Positions 44,893 to 55,415 of a stretch of 64,000 bases of DNA are shown here, piece after piece; within the stretch, counting starts at the first letter, position 1; each line of letters opens with the position of its first letter. The stretch is taken from contig NC_068935.1 of assembly GCF_023091745.1 (NCBI RefSeq), forward strand, positions 16,475,775-16,539,774. Direction: 5' to 3'. Origin of the DNA: Budorcas taxicolor (taxonomy: Eukaryota; Chordata; Mammalia; Artiodactyla; Bovidae). A program made the translations under genes and the position numbers. The notes under the pieces are model-generated. The model had not been told where the DNA came from, did not search any database, and was given only the letters and a program-made list of their open reading frames with translations.

Positions 44893-45128
44893 CTTAGACC
44901 AGGGGTGGCAAACGATGGTCCAATGGCCAAATCCAGCTACCTATTTTTTGTAAACACTTTTTTTTTTGGAATACAGCTATAGTTGTTCATTTAAGTATTA
45001 TCCTCAGGTGCTCTTGTGCTACAATAGTTGTTGTAGCTGTGACAGAGACTGTATGGACCACAAGCCTGAAGTATTTACTACTTGGTTATTTACAGAAATT
45101 TTTGCTGACATCTGCCTTAGGCTATTTA
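44893..45128 (+). repeat. hAT-like MER-class DNA transposon copy
   Basis: 'accaggggtggcaaacgatg' to 'tatttacagaaatttttgct'. It is the same family as 30262-30478 but in the opposite orientation. Non-autonomous. Confidence 0.65.
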
Positions 45129-45192
45129 TGGAAGGAACCTGGGTCCTTGATTATGTTAAGCCCTTGAAATTTGTGGTTTATTTATTGCCCTA

Positions 45193-45490
45193 GGAGATCA
45201 GCCCTGGGATTTCTTTGGAAGGAATGATGCTAAAGTTGAAACTCCAGTACTTTGGCCACTTCATGCAAAGAGTTGACTCATTGGAAAAGACTGTGATGCT
45301 GGGAGGGATTGGGGGCAGGAGGAGAAGGGGACGACCGAGGATGAGATGGCTGGATGGCATCACCGCCTCGATGGACATGAGTCTGAGTGAACTCCGGGAG
45401 ATGGTGATGGACAGGGAGGCCTAGCGTGCAGTGATTCATGGGGTCACAAAGAGTCGGACACGATTGAGCGACTGAACTGAACTGAACTGA
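45193..45490 (+). mobile_element. BovB 3' end, 298 bp
   Basis: 'aggagatcagccctgggatt' to the (gaact)n tail. It encodes the BovB C-terminal stretch GRRRRGRPRMRWLDGIT (in a frame starting 45215), well preserved and therefore fairly young. No clear TSD. Confidence 0.95.
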
Positions 45491-45506
45491 ACATATTGTT
45501 AGGGGA

Positions 45507-45717
45507 GTGGCACTAGTGGTAAAGAGCCTGCCTGCCAATGCAGGAGACGCAAGAGATGCAGGTTTGATCCCTGGTTGGGAAGATCCCCTGGAGGAGGAAA
45601 TGGCAACCCACTCCAGTATTCTTACCTGGAAAATTCCATGGGCAGAGGAGCCTGGTGGCTACAACCCATTCCATGGAGTCACAAAGAGTTCAACATGACT
45701 GAAGCGATTGAGCACAC
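45507..45717 (+). mobile_element. Bov-tA SINE next to BovB tail
   Basis: Forward copy with a shortened head (gtggcactagtggtaaagag). Perfect 12-bp TSD attgttagggga at 45495-45506 and 45718-45729. Only 4 bp separate the BovB end from the left TSD. Confidence 0.96.
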
Positions 45718-45829
45718 ATTGTTAGGGGATGTGCTAGACATTCAGCTTGCTCCTCCAGATTGCCTGTCCCCATTTTTCTACTCTGTTTTATACCCACAGA
45801 GAACACTTACACCTTGGTGAATAGCCACT

Positions 45830-46940
45830 TTATTAAACTGTCTTTTATTAGTCTTTTCAATGTGCCCTAAGCTTTTTGCTGAGATCATGACTGATACAAG
45901 AAATAATCTCAAGTCTGCTTTATTTACATTAAGAAATTCACAAATTTTAGTATGTTATTATTAATATATACTTGTGCACTTCATAGCTGGTGGAGACACA
46001 GGAGTAGTGTTACAGCACATATGGTGAAAAAACACTAGGTTTGTCTCCATATCATACTTAAAATAAATGAAGATTTTTAAAAAGCTATCAAGGCTGGATG
46101 GTACAGAAACAACATCCTCCAAGGATTTGGCACTATTTGCTCTAACCTCTGCTTCCCTTGATGTCTGCTCACCTCCTGGTTGCCAACAATTAGAGGTCTT
46201 CAGAGCTCCTTAGAAGAGGTGAACCTGGTGCTCTGTCTTATAAATCTCTCTGCTCTCAGTATTTGATAATGATCCCAAGAACCCACCCACTAACTAACAC
46301 AACACACTAAGAACTCATGGAATCTCCTGGGTTTATGCATAATTGAGACTTTTCAGCAGGGGAGTTTGTGCTTACCACTCAGTTAACCAGGTAATGCTGT
46401 CAATCCACTGTTTTAAGAACACAAGCTAATGGAGATGTTAATATATTTAATTAATATGGATTAAATTTAAGAAGGCTATTTTTTCCTTCTGTGAATCAAG
46501 AATGTTGTTAATATTCTTTCCTATATAAATTGCTCTCTACAGCTTAAGGGGATTATCTCCATAAAGTAGTTCGTAAATAGCTGAATTGCCATTAAATAAA
46601 ATTTAACTGAATCACTTTTTAGAAACTGGATTTCTTCAGGGCTGGAGACATAGATCATGCCCTGGCCAGAGTGAATAGTGAGGTCTCTATTGACCCACAG
46701 GTTATTTACTGAGCTTCATAATACACAGGGGATAGGATACACTTTGGACTTAGGAGTTTTTCCACAGGCAGTAACATCAATATCAATCCAGAACAATCTG
46801 TGATATTGATTAACTCTTGAGATCTCTTTTACCACTACTGATCTGTCTCATCTTTTATTCAATAGCTCCCCGAAAGACATTTAGAGGCAACTGTGAAACA
46901 CCTGAGGTAAATCCTACTTGCAAATTCTTTGCAACACCAG
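45830..46940. other. Low-copy DNA
   Basis: No recognised young repeat or gene. The stretch 46080-46900 is unremarkable. Confidence 0.4.
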
Positions 46941-46941
46941 T

Positions 46942-47328
46942 ACCTCCTCAGTTTACAAACTGACCTTAAAGGATGGGGAAACTGCCCAGATTTTCAGCTC
47001 TTTCTGAAACTACTCTATAAAGAACTATTTTTGTTGTTTAATCACTCAGTCATGTCTGACTCTTTGTGACCCCAAGGACTGTAGCCTGCCAGGCGCTTTT
47101 GTCCATGGGATTTCCCAGGCAAGAATACTGGAGTGGGTTGCCATTTCCTTCTCCAGGGGACCTTCATGATCCAGGGATTGAACCCGTGTCTCCTGTGTTT
47201 CCTGCACTGGCAGGCAGTGGATTCTTTACTACTAAGCCACCTGACCTACTCAGTTTACAAACTCTCCTTAGAGAATGGAGAAACTGCCCAGATTTTCAGC
47301 TCCTTCTGAAGGTATGTATAAAGGATAC
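46942..47328 (+). repeat. Pair of ~86-bp direct repeats flanking a Bov-tA
   Basis: Copy A is 46942-47027 and copy B is 47244-47328. They share 'ctcagtttacaaact' and 'aactgcccagattttcagct', with scattered mismatches and diverged ends. A reverse Bov-tA lies between them. The length is far beyond a normal TSD. Confidence 0.9.
47034..47243 (-). mobile_element. Bov-tA SINE between direct repeats
   Basis: Reverse copy from 'tgtttaatcactcagtcatg' to 'ttctttactactaagccacc'. It sits between the two copies of the 86-bp repeat. Confidence 0.93.
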
Positions 47329-47349
47329 TGAACCAGAAATCAGAAGCTC

Positions 47350-47540
47350 AGGGTTCTTGAGTCACTGAGTAGCTGTGGGTCCTTAAGCAAACCACAAAAC
47401 TAGTAGGGGTGTCAGTTTCCTCATCCATAAAAAGAGGATAATAATCATCTACTTCATAGGGTTCTTGAAAGGATTCAAAGAGATATACTCACATAAATAT
47501 TTACTCAATGCCTAGGACATAGTGAACAGTATTATTGGAG
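47350..47540 (+). repeat. MIR SINE
   Basis: 'gtagctgtgggtccttaagc', 'cagtttcctcatccataaaa' and 'atttactcaatgcctaggac' are MIR-like. Confidence 0.75.
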
Positions 47541-48060
47541 TATTCTTTTCAACAAAGTAGATCAACCCCACCTATGATTCTATTTTCACCCACTCTTCAA
47601 AATAAGTCATCTGCTGTAAGAATGCCCAGTTCTTGCCAATACCTTCAAAATGTGCCTTCAATTGTAGGTGTATTATTAAGTTACAAGTTGTAATATTTAC
47701 TGTTTTATCTATGTTTGTCTCCCTCCAAAATTCCCTGAGAACTGTAGGGATGTCTCATACCTTAAGGACTAGGACTCATATCCCTACAAGTACATTCAGA
47801 TAACATAAATGAGTTAAGCAGGCTGGGTAGGCATTGAGGTCTAAGAGAGCCTATGGCCTGTCTAAAGCAGAAACTCATTAAGTCCAGCTGAATATTGCCA
47901 TGTGGGCAAAACATGCCTAGTGTAGCTAGATTTTAGCATATATTTTAAATGAACCTGAAAAATCTATATCTATTTAAAATATGAATTGCTTTGTTCTTTA
48001 CATGTTGAAAACAAATTAATTTTTTAAAAATTACATAGACCAAACAAAAGATAGTTACAC
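47541..48060. other. AT-rich low-copy DNA
   Basis: A possible L2 fragment near 47700 (ctccctccaaaattccctga). No gene is recognised. Confidence 0.35.
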
Positions 48061-48184
48061 CTACAGAGTAGATAGGGCTGCACTACTGGCTAGGTTGTGT
48101 GACTTTGGGCAGTTACTTAACCTCCTTGTACCCTAGCTTCCATAGCTGCAAAATGAGAATAATAGTATCTAGTTCATAGGCGAT

Positions 48185-48406
48185 TGGACTCCCCAGGTGA
48201 CTCAGTGGTAAAGAATCCACCTGCCAATGTAGGAGACACAAGAGATGCAGTTTCAATCCCCGGGTCAGGAAGATCCCCTGGAGAATGAAATGGCAACTCA
48301 CTCTAGTATTCCTGCTGGGATAATCCCATGGACAGAGGAGCTTGCCAGGCTACTATCCCTGGGGTTGCAAAGAATTCTGACAGGACTGAGCAATTGAGCC
48401 CACATG
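48185..48406 (+). mobile_element. Bov-tA SINE inside MIR
   Basis: Forward copy (actccccaggtgactcagtg to gactgagcaattgagcccac). TSD cataggc at 48175-48181 and 48407-48413. The left edge is therefore about 3 bp upstream of the recognised SINE start. Confidence 0.93.
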
Positions 48407-48476
48407 CATAGGCTATTATGGGGGTTAATTGATGTAATGTATGTAAAGAAAATAATTACAACAGTTCTGAGCACTT

Positions 48477-48686
48477 GGGTTGTTTAGTCTCTCAGTCGTG
48501 TCTGACTCTTTGTGACCCCATGGACTGCAGCATGCCAGGCTTCCCTGTCATTCACTATCTCCCAGAGTTTGCTCAAACTCGTGTTCATTGATTTGGTGAT
48601 ACCATCCAACCATTTCATCCCCTGTCGCCCCCTTCTCCTCCTGCCCTCAATCTTTCCCAGCATCAGGGTCTTTTCCAATGAGTTAG
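48477..48686 (-). mobile_element. BovB 3' end, 210 bp, inside MIR
   Basis: Reverse copy starting 'gggttgtttagtctctcagt' and ending 'ggtcttttccaatgagttag'. TSD gagcactt at 48469-48476 and 48687-48694. Confidence 0.95.
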
Positions 48687-48815
48687 GAGCACTTAGGTAG
48701 CACTTACTAAATGTAAACCATTATCATATTCATTTAAAAGGTTATTGGTAACAAGGGTATCATTAAAAACAACAACACTAATGTTATTAATGACAACAGC
48801 ATTAGTATACAGTCT

Positions 48816-48947
48816 GGAGAAGGAAATGGCAACCCACTCCAGTATTCTTGCCTGGAGAATCCCATGGAAGGAGGAGCCTGGTGGGCTACAGTCCACGGGG
48901 TCACAGAGAGTTGGACACGACTGAAGCGACTTCACTTCACTTTCACT
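48816..48947 (+). mobile_element. Bov-A monomer SINE
   Basis: A single unit (ggagaaggaaatggcaaccc to cgacttcacttcactttcac). Perfect 14-bp TSD ttagtatacagtct at 48802-48815 and 48948-48961. Confidence 0.97.
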
Positions 48948-49429
48948 TTAGTATACAGTCTAACATATATATGTCATTTGCAATTGATATTGTTATTAAT
49001 AACTAATACGATTCCTTATTCTTTCTTCCTCAGTTTCACACAGTAATAGAGGCATAAGGTAGGGTAGGGACTTTTCAATTCTTGATTTCCCCCCTTTTAT
49101 CTCTGTCCTTATGACTAATGTATCAGGTCATATTGGTTCTAATATATATATTTCTCTTTTTCTCTTGAATTTGAATTTCTACCTCCAGAATTACTGTCTA
49201 ATTTTAGACACTTGTCATTTCTCACCTAGTTTGTAACAACAGCATCTATTGGTTTCTCAACCCTCATTTTTGGATTCTCAAATTCATTTCCAATACAGTA
49301 GCCAGAGTTATTTTGCTAAAATACAAGTCTGCTCACATCTTACCTCTACTCAGAAGTCTTCAAATGTACCCCAACAATAATATATAATTTCCCTTTCATC
49401 TCCACTATGTCTGCCAGGGTTTTAATTCT

Positions 49430-49595
49430 ATATCTGCTTCTTACTTGGTATGTGACCTTTAGAAAGTTACTAAGTCTTGGTTTTATCATATCTACTTCAT
49501 TAGGTGGTTGTGAGGATTAAATGATTTAGTTTAATGTGTATCAAGCAGTCACCACAGTGCCTGGCATATAATAAGTAATTGATAAATGGAAATAT
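49430..49595 (+). repeat. MIR SINE
   Basis: 'tcttacttggtatgtgacct', 'ggtggttgtgaggattaaat' and 'cagtgcctggcatataataa'. Confidence 0.75.
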
Positions 49596-49679
49596 TATGG
49601 TCACTCTAGTCTGATTAATTGGTTATATTAACCCCTACATTGATCTCTGAGATCCAGGTTCAAAGACCATCTTAGTTTC

Positions 49680-50541
49680 AAGTGCACATGAAACATTTCC
49701 CAGGACAGACCATATAAAAAACTTGAATAAGTTAAAAATAATATAAATAATACAAACTATTTCCCCAACAACAATGGAATGAAATTAGAAATCAATAGAT
49801 GGGAAATATCTGGGGAAAATCACAAGTATGTGCAGATTAAACTAAGTAATCAAAGGGTCAAAGAAGAAATCAAAGTGAAATCAGAAAATACTCTGAGATA
49901 AATAAAAATGAAGACAAAGCATATCAAAACTTAGGAGATGCAGCTTAAGCATTGCTTTAAGAGAAATTTATACCTATAAATGCCAATATTAAGAAAGAAG
50001 AAAGATCTCATATGAAAACCTAACTTTACATTTTAAGGAATTGGAAAAGGAAGACCAAACTAAGCAAAATAAATTAATATATTGCCCTAATTCACATGTT
50101 CATGTCTATAGGCAAAGAAAAAATCTGACAAAATCCAACACCCCTTATGATAAAAAAAAAAATTCAACAAACTAGGAATAAAAAGTAATTGCCTAAACCT
50201 GATAAAGGACATCTTCAAAAAACCACAGCTAACAATCATACTTAGTGGTGAAAGATTGAAAGCTTTCACCCTAAGAAAAGGAATAAAACAAATATGTCTG
50301 CTCTTACCACTTTTATTCAACACTGTACTGAAAATTCTAGCCAGAGCAATTAGGAATGAAAAAGAAATAGAAGTCACCAAATTGTAAAAAAGAAACAAAC
50401 TAAAAACTGTATTTGCAGCTGATACAATACATTATACAAAAAATCCTAAATAATCCGTCAGAATTAGCAAAAGAGAAACTATTGGAACTAGGAAAAGAGT
50501 TCAGCAAAGTTGCAGGATACAAGATCTATATATGAAAATCA
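49680..50541 (+). mobile_element. Old L1 ORF2, first segment
   Basis: Diverged L1 ORF2 without an open frame: 'agtgcacatgaaacatttcc', 'gaaatttatacctataaatg' and 'ttattcaacactgtactgaa' with 'gatacaagatctatatatg'. It is the host of a nested series that runs to 55415. Confidence 0.87.
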
Positions 50542-50857
50542 GCAAAAGAGACATAGATATATAGAACAGTCTTTTGGACTCTGTGGGAGAGGGAGAGGGT
50601 GGGATATTTTGGGAGAATAGCATTGAAACATGTATAATATCATATAAGAAATGAATCGCCAGTCTAGGTTCGATGCAGGATACAGGATGCTTGGGGCTGG
50701 TGCACTGGGATGACCCAGAGGGATGGTATGGGGAGGGAGGTGGGAGGGGGGTTCAGGATTGGGAACACGTGTACACCCGTGGCGGATTCATGTTGATGTA
50801 TCACAAAACCAATACAGTATTGTGAAGTAAAATAAAAAATAAAAATAAAAAAAGAAA
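50542..50857 (+). mobile_element. Bovine-type L1 3' end nested in old L1
   Basis: 'gcaaaagagacatagatata' to a poly(A)-like tail (aaataaaaaaag). 8-bp TSD gaaaatca at 50534-50541 and 50858-50865. Confidence 0.94.
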
Positions 50858-50865
50858 GAAAATCA

Positions 50866-51143
50866 ATTGTATTTCTATACACTGGCAATAAACAATTTGA
50901 AAATAAAACTAAGAAAGCAATTCCATCTGCAATAGCATTAAAGACAATAACATGTGTAAGAATTTACTAAAAGAAATGCAAAATTTATACTCTGAAACTT
51001 ATAAAACATTTTGGAAAGAAGTTAAAGAAAATCTAAATAAGTGGGAAAACATCCATATTCATCCATCAGAAGATAATATTTTAAGTGGCAATACTCTCCA
51101 AATAGGTCAACATATTCAATGCAAATCTCAACAGAAATTCATC
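50866..51143 (+). mobile_element. Old L1 ORF2, second segment
   Basis: 'attgtatttctatacactgg' through 'caatgcaaatctcaacagaa', a direct continuation of the first segment. Confidence 0.87.
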
Positions 51144-51260
51144 TGACAATGTTATGTGGCAGCCTGGATGGGTAGGGAATTTGGGGGAGAATGGACACAT
51201 GTATAAGTATGACTGAATCCCTTAGCTATTCACGTGAAACTATCACAATATTGTTTATCA
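51144..51260 (+). mobile_element. L1 3' end fragment, left part
   Basis: 'caatgttatgtggcagcctg' to 'gtgaaactatcacaatattg' matches the L1 3' end at 28620-28760. BovB breaks it, and it resumes at 53576 (taccccaatacaaaataaaa). Diverged flanks ending ctgac (51143 and about 53626) look like its TSD. Confidence 0.85.
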
Positions 51261-52806
51261 TGATGATGTGATCACTAATCTAGAGCCAGACATCCTGGAA
51301 TGTGAAGTCGAGTGGGCCTTAGAAAGCATCACTATGAACAAAGCTAGTGGAGGTGATGGAATTCCAGTTGAGCGGATTCAAATCCTGAAAGATGATGCTG
51401 TGAAAGTGCTGCACCCAATATGCCAGCAAATTTGGAAAACTCAGCAGTGGCCACAGGACTGGAAAAGGTCAGTTTTCATTCCAGTTCCAAAGAAAAGCAA
51501 TGCCAAAGAATGCTCAGACTACCGCACAATTGCACTCATCTCACATGCTAGTAAAGTAATGCTCAAAATTCTCCAAGCCAGGCTTCAGCAATACGTGAAC
51601 TGTGACCTCCCTGATGTTCAAGCTGGTTTTACAAAAGGCAGAGGAACCAGAGATCAAATTGCCAACATCTGCTGGATCATGGAAAAAGCAAGAGAGTTCC
51701 AGAAAAACATCTATTTCTGCTTTATTGACTATGCCAAAGCCTTTGACTGTGTGGATCACAATAAACGGTGGAAAATTCTGAGAGAGATGGGAATACCAGA
51801 CCACCTGACCTGCCTCTTGAGAAATCTGTATACAGGTCAGGAAGCAACAGTTAGAACTGGACATGGAACAACAGACTGGTTCCAAATAGGAAAAGGAGTA
51901 TGTCAAGGCTGTATATTGTCACCCTGCTTATTTAACTTCTATGCAGAGTACATCATGAGAAATGCTGGACTGGAAGAAACACAAGCTGGAATCAAGGTTG
52001 CCAGGAGAAATATCAGTAACCTCAGATATGCAGAGGACACCACCCTTATGGCAGAAAGTGAAGAGGAGCTAAAAAGCCTCTTGAAAGTGAAAGAGGAGAG
52101 CGAAAAATTTGGCTTAAAGCTCAACATTCAGAAAACGAAGATCATGGCATCCGGTCCCATCACTTCATGGCAAATAGATGGGGAAACAGTGGAAACAGTG
52201 TCAGACTTTTTTGGGGGCTCCAAAATCACTGCAGATGGTGACTGCAGCCATGAAATTAAAAGACGCTTACTCCTTGGAAGGAAAGTTATGACCAACCTAG
52301 AGAGAATATTCAAAAGCAGAGACATTTCTTTGCCGACTAAGGTCCGTCTAGTTAAAGCTATGGTTTTTCCTGTGATCATGTATGGATGTGAGAGTTGGAC
52401 TGTGAAGAAGGCTGAGCGCTGAAGAATTGATGCTTTTGAACTGTGGTGTTGGAGAAGCCTCTTGAGAGTCCCTTGGACTGCAAGGAGATCCAACCAGTCC
52501 ATTCTGAAGGAGATCAACCCTGAGATTTCTTTGGAGGGAGTGATGCTAAAGCTGAAGCTCCAGTACTTTGGCCACCTCATGCGAAGAGTTGAGTCATTGG
52601 AAAAAACTCTGATGCTGGGAGGGATTGGGGGCAGGAGGAGAAGGGGACGACCGAGGATGAGATGGCTGGATGGCATCACGGACTCGATGGACGTGAGTCT
52701 GAGTGAACTCCGGGAGATGGTGATGGGCAGGGAGGCCTGGCGTGCTGCGATTCATGGGGTCGCAAAGAGTCGGACATGACTGAGTGACTGAACTGAACTG
52801 AACTGA
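51261..52806 (+). mobile_element. BovB, 1.55 kb, 5'-truncated
   Basis: Begins at the start of the RT region (tgatcactaatctagagcca) and ends in the (gaact)n tail. A 7-bp spacer (tagcctg) separates it from a reverse BovB at 52814, so the two 3' tails face each other. The pair sits inside an L1 3' end with no clear TSD. Confidence 0.97.
51268..52779 (+). pseudogene. BovB reverse transcriptase ORF, one internal stop
   Basis: An RTE-class RT that would copy BovB RNA at a nicked target. Open for 384 codons (51268-52422). A single TGA at 52420-52422, at a codon where other copies suggest CGA, interrupts it. The same frame then stays open to 52779. Motifs: motif A FCFIDYAKAFDCVDH with Asp at residue 154, motif B VCQGCILSPCLF with Cys at 212, and motif C at 254-257 reading YAED where an active RT has YADD. 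The C-terminal region includes a basic GRRRRGRPRMRWLDG stretch. The endonuclease is missing because the copy is 5'-truncated. The changed catalytic motif and the stop make it inactive. It is the best-preserved coding remnant here. Confidence 0.93.
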
Positions 52807-52813
52807 TAGCCTG

Positions 52814-53575
52814 TTCAGTTCGGTTGAGTTCAGTCACTCAGTCATGTCTGACTGTTTGTGACCCCATGAACTGCAGCATGCCAGGCCTCCGTGTCCATCA
52901 CCAACTCCTGGAGTTTAACCAGACTCACGTCCATCGAGTCCGTGATGCCATCCAGCCATCTCATCCTCGGTCGTCCCCTTCTCCTCCTGCCCCCAATCTT
53001 TCCCAGTATCAGGGTCTTTTTAAATGAGTCAGCTCTTCGCATAAGGTGGCCAAAGTATTGGACTTTCAGCTTCAACATCAGTCCTTCCAATGAACACCCA
53101 GGACTGATCTCCTTTAGGATGGACTAGTTGGATCTCCTTGCAGTCCAAGGGACTCTCAAGAGTGTTCTCCAACACTACTGTTTTAAAGCATCAATTCTTC
53201 TGTGCTCAGCTTTCTTTACAGTCCAACTCTCATATCCATACATGACTACTGGAAAAACTATAGCCTCGACTAGATGGACCTTTGTTGACAAAGTAACGTC
53301 TCTGTTTCTTAATATGCTGTCTAGGTTGGTCATAACTTTCCTTCTAAGGAGTAAGCATCTTTTAATTTCATGGCTGAAATCACCATCTGCAGTGATATTG
53401 GAGCCCAGAAAAATAAAGTCAGCCACTGTTTCCACTGTTTCCCCATCTATTTGCCATGAAGTGAAGAACTGGATGCCATGATCTCAGTTTTCTGAATGTT
53501 GAGCTTTAAGCCAACTTTTTCACTCTCCTCTTTCACTTTCATCAAGAGGCTCTTTAGTTCTTCTTCACTTTCTTC
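52814..53575 (-). mobile_element. BovB 3' end, 0.76 kb, tail-to-tail with its neighbour
   Basis: Reverse copy from the tail (ttcagttcggttgagttcag) to 'ttctttcacttt'-type text around 53540-53575. It covers the same region as 52053-52806, forming inverted arms with a 7-bp spacer. Its frame (53175-53435 and others, minus) is broken. Confidence 0.96.
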
Positions 53576-53612
53576 TATACCCCAATACAAAATAAAAACT
53601 TTAAAAAAAACA
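53576..53612 (+). mobile_element. L1 3' end fragment, right part
   Basis: 'taccccaatacaaaataaaa' and acttt(a)n complete the L1 broken at 51260. Confidence 0.85.
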
Positions 53613-54094
53613 ATCCCAGCTGACCTTTTTGTCAAAACTGACAAGTCAATTCTAAAATCAAAAGAAAATTCAAGAATCCCAGAATAGCCAAAACAGTTTT
53701 GAAAAATAAGATCAAAGGTGGAGGATTCACACTTTCTGATTTCAAAACTTGCTACAAAGCAACAGTAATTAAGACACTGTAATATTGGCGTAAGGATAGA
53801 TACTTATAGCAAGATAATAAAATCAAGACTTTATTGAGAAATAAGCCTACATATCTTGATCAACTGATATTTTATAAGAGTGCCATGATAGGTCAAGGGA
53901 AAGGAAGTCTTTTCAACAAATAATGCTAGGACAACTAGATACCCAAATGCAAAAGAATGAAGTTGGATCCTTACCTTGCATCATATATAAAAATTAACTC
54001 AAAATGAATCAAAGTTCTCAATGTAAGAGCTAAAATTCCAAAACTCTTAGAAGGAAACAGGGATAAATCTTTGGAGTTGGCAATGGTTTCTTAT
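53613..54094 (+). mobile_element. Old L1 ORF2, third segment
   Basis: 'caagaatcccagaatagcca', 'gattcacactttctgatttc' and 'agcaacagtaattaagacac' continue the old ORF2 in order. Bov-tA interrupts at 54095. Confidence 0.87.
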
Positions 54095-54296
54095 GGTGCT
54101 CAGTTGCTAAGTTGGGTCTGACTCTTTGCAACCACATAGACTGTAGCCCACCGGCTCTCTGTAGCCCACCAAGCTCTCTACCCACTGGAGTGGGTAGCCA
54201 TTTCCTTCTCCAGGGGAATCTTCCCATCCCAGGGATTGAACCCATGTCACCTGCTTTGCCAGGCAAATTCTTTACCACCAAGCCATCTGGGAAATC
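54095..54296 (-). mobile_element. Bov-tA SINE in old L1
   Basis: Reverse copy with a small repeat of 'ctctgtagcccacc'-type text in the Bov-A part. 14-bp TSD caatgg[t/a]ttcttat at 54081-54094 and 54297-54310. Confidence 0.95.
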
Positions 54297-54310
54297 CAAT
54301 GGATTCTTAT

Positions 54311-54479
54311 AACCTCAAAAGAATGGGGTACACAGGGGAAAAAACAGAGTAGACTTTATCAAAATTAAAAACTTTTGTATCTTAAAGGACATTATTAAGA
54401 AATTGAAAAGACAATGAGAGATATTCATATATCGGATAAAAAATTGTATCTAGAATATTTAAAGAACTCATTGTTGAAT
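54311..54479 (+). mobile_element. Old L1 ORF2, fourth segment
   Basis: 'atcaaaattaaaaacttttg', 'tatcttaaaggacattatta' and 'ttgtatctagaatatttaaa' continue the same L1. Confidence 0.85.
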
Positions 54480-54597
54480 TGCATCACTGACTCAATGGAC
54501 ACAAGTTTAAGAAAACTCCAGGGGACAGTGAAGGACAGGGAAGCTTGGCATGCTGCAGTCCATGGAGTTGAACATGGCTTAACAACTGAACAACAAC
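54480..54597 (+). mobile_element. BovB 3' end, about 118 bp
   Basis: 'tgcatcactgactcaatgga' to 'taacaactgaacaacaac'. It is inserted in the old L1 between 'ttgttgaatt' and 'cagtaataaaaag'. The apparent TSD is only aatt. Confidence 0.85.
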
Positions 54598-55415
54598 AAT
54601 TCAGTAATAAAAAGACAACCAATTAAAAATGGACAAATGATCTGAATAGACACTTCTCCAACAAAAATATGCAAATGGACAATAAGCACATGAAAAGATG
54701 CTCAACATTATTAGCTATTAAGGAAAAGAAATCAAAACCACATTGAGATACTACCTCACACCTGCTAGGATACCTATAATCAAAAAGACAATAACAAGAG
54801 CTGACGAGGATGTAAGAAGTTAGAACTGATTGTGAGAATGTAAAATGGAAAAGCCACTTTGGGAAACAGTCTGGCAGTTACTTAAAAAGTTTATATAGAG
54901 TTATCATTTGATCCATCAATTCCACTCCTAGGTATATACCCTAGAGAAATAAAAACATATCTACACAAAAACTTGTACATGAATGTTCTTAGCAGCAATA
55001 TTCCTAATAGTAAAAAAGTGGAAAAAATCCAAATGTTCTTAAACTGGTGAATGGATAACCAAATGTGGTATATCCATACAATAGAATATTATTCAACCAT
55101 AAAAAAGAATGAAGTGCAGCTACATGCTACAAATAAACAAACCTTGAAAATATCCTAAGTGAAAGAAGCCAGTCACAAAACACCACATACTATATGATTG
55201 TATTTATATAAAATGTCCCAAATTGGCAAATTTCTAGAGAAAATAAATGGTTACTTGAGTTTTAGGCAGATGAAGTTATGGGGGTTGGTGACTGCTTATG
55301 GGTACAGGATTTCTTTTTGAAATGGTGAAAATATTCTAAAATTGTAGTGATGATTTGTACATATCTGTGAATATACAAAATATTATTGAATTGTACACTT
55401 TAAATGAATTTAATG
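54598..55415 (+). mobile_element. Old L1 ORF2 end and 3' UTR, last segment
   Basis: 'tggacaaatgatctgaatag', 'ctcctaggtatataccctag' and 'ttgaattgtacactttaaat' are the ORF2 C-terminal region and 3' end. No open frame survives. Confidence 0.88.

Larger units (their letters stand above)
48070..48720 (+). repeat. MIR SINE split twice
   Basis: The MIR pieces are 48070-48181 (gtgtgactttgggcagttac), 48414-48476 and 48687-48720. The gaps hold a Bov-tA and a BovB end, each with its own TSD. Confidence 0.78.
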
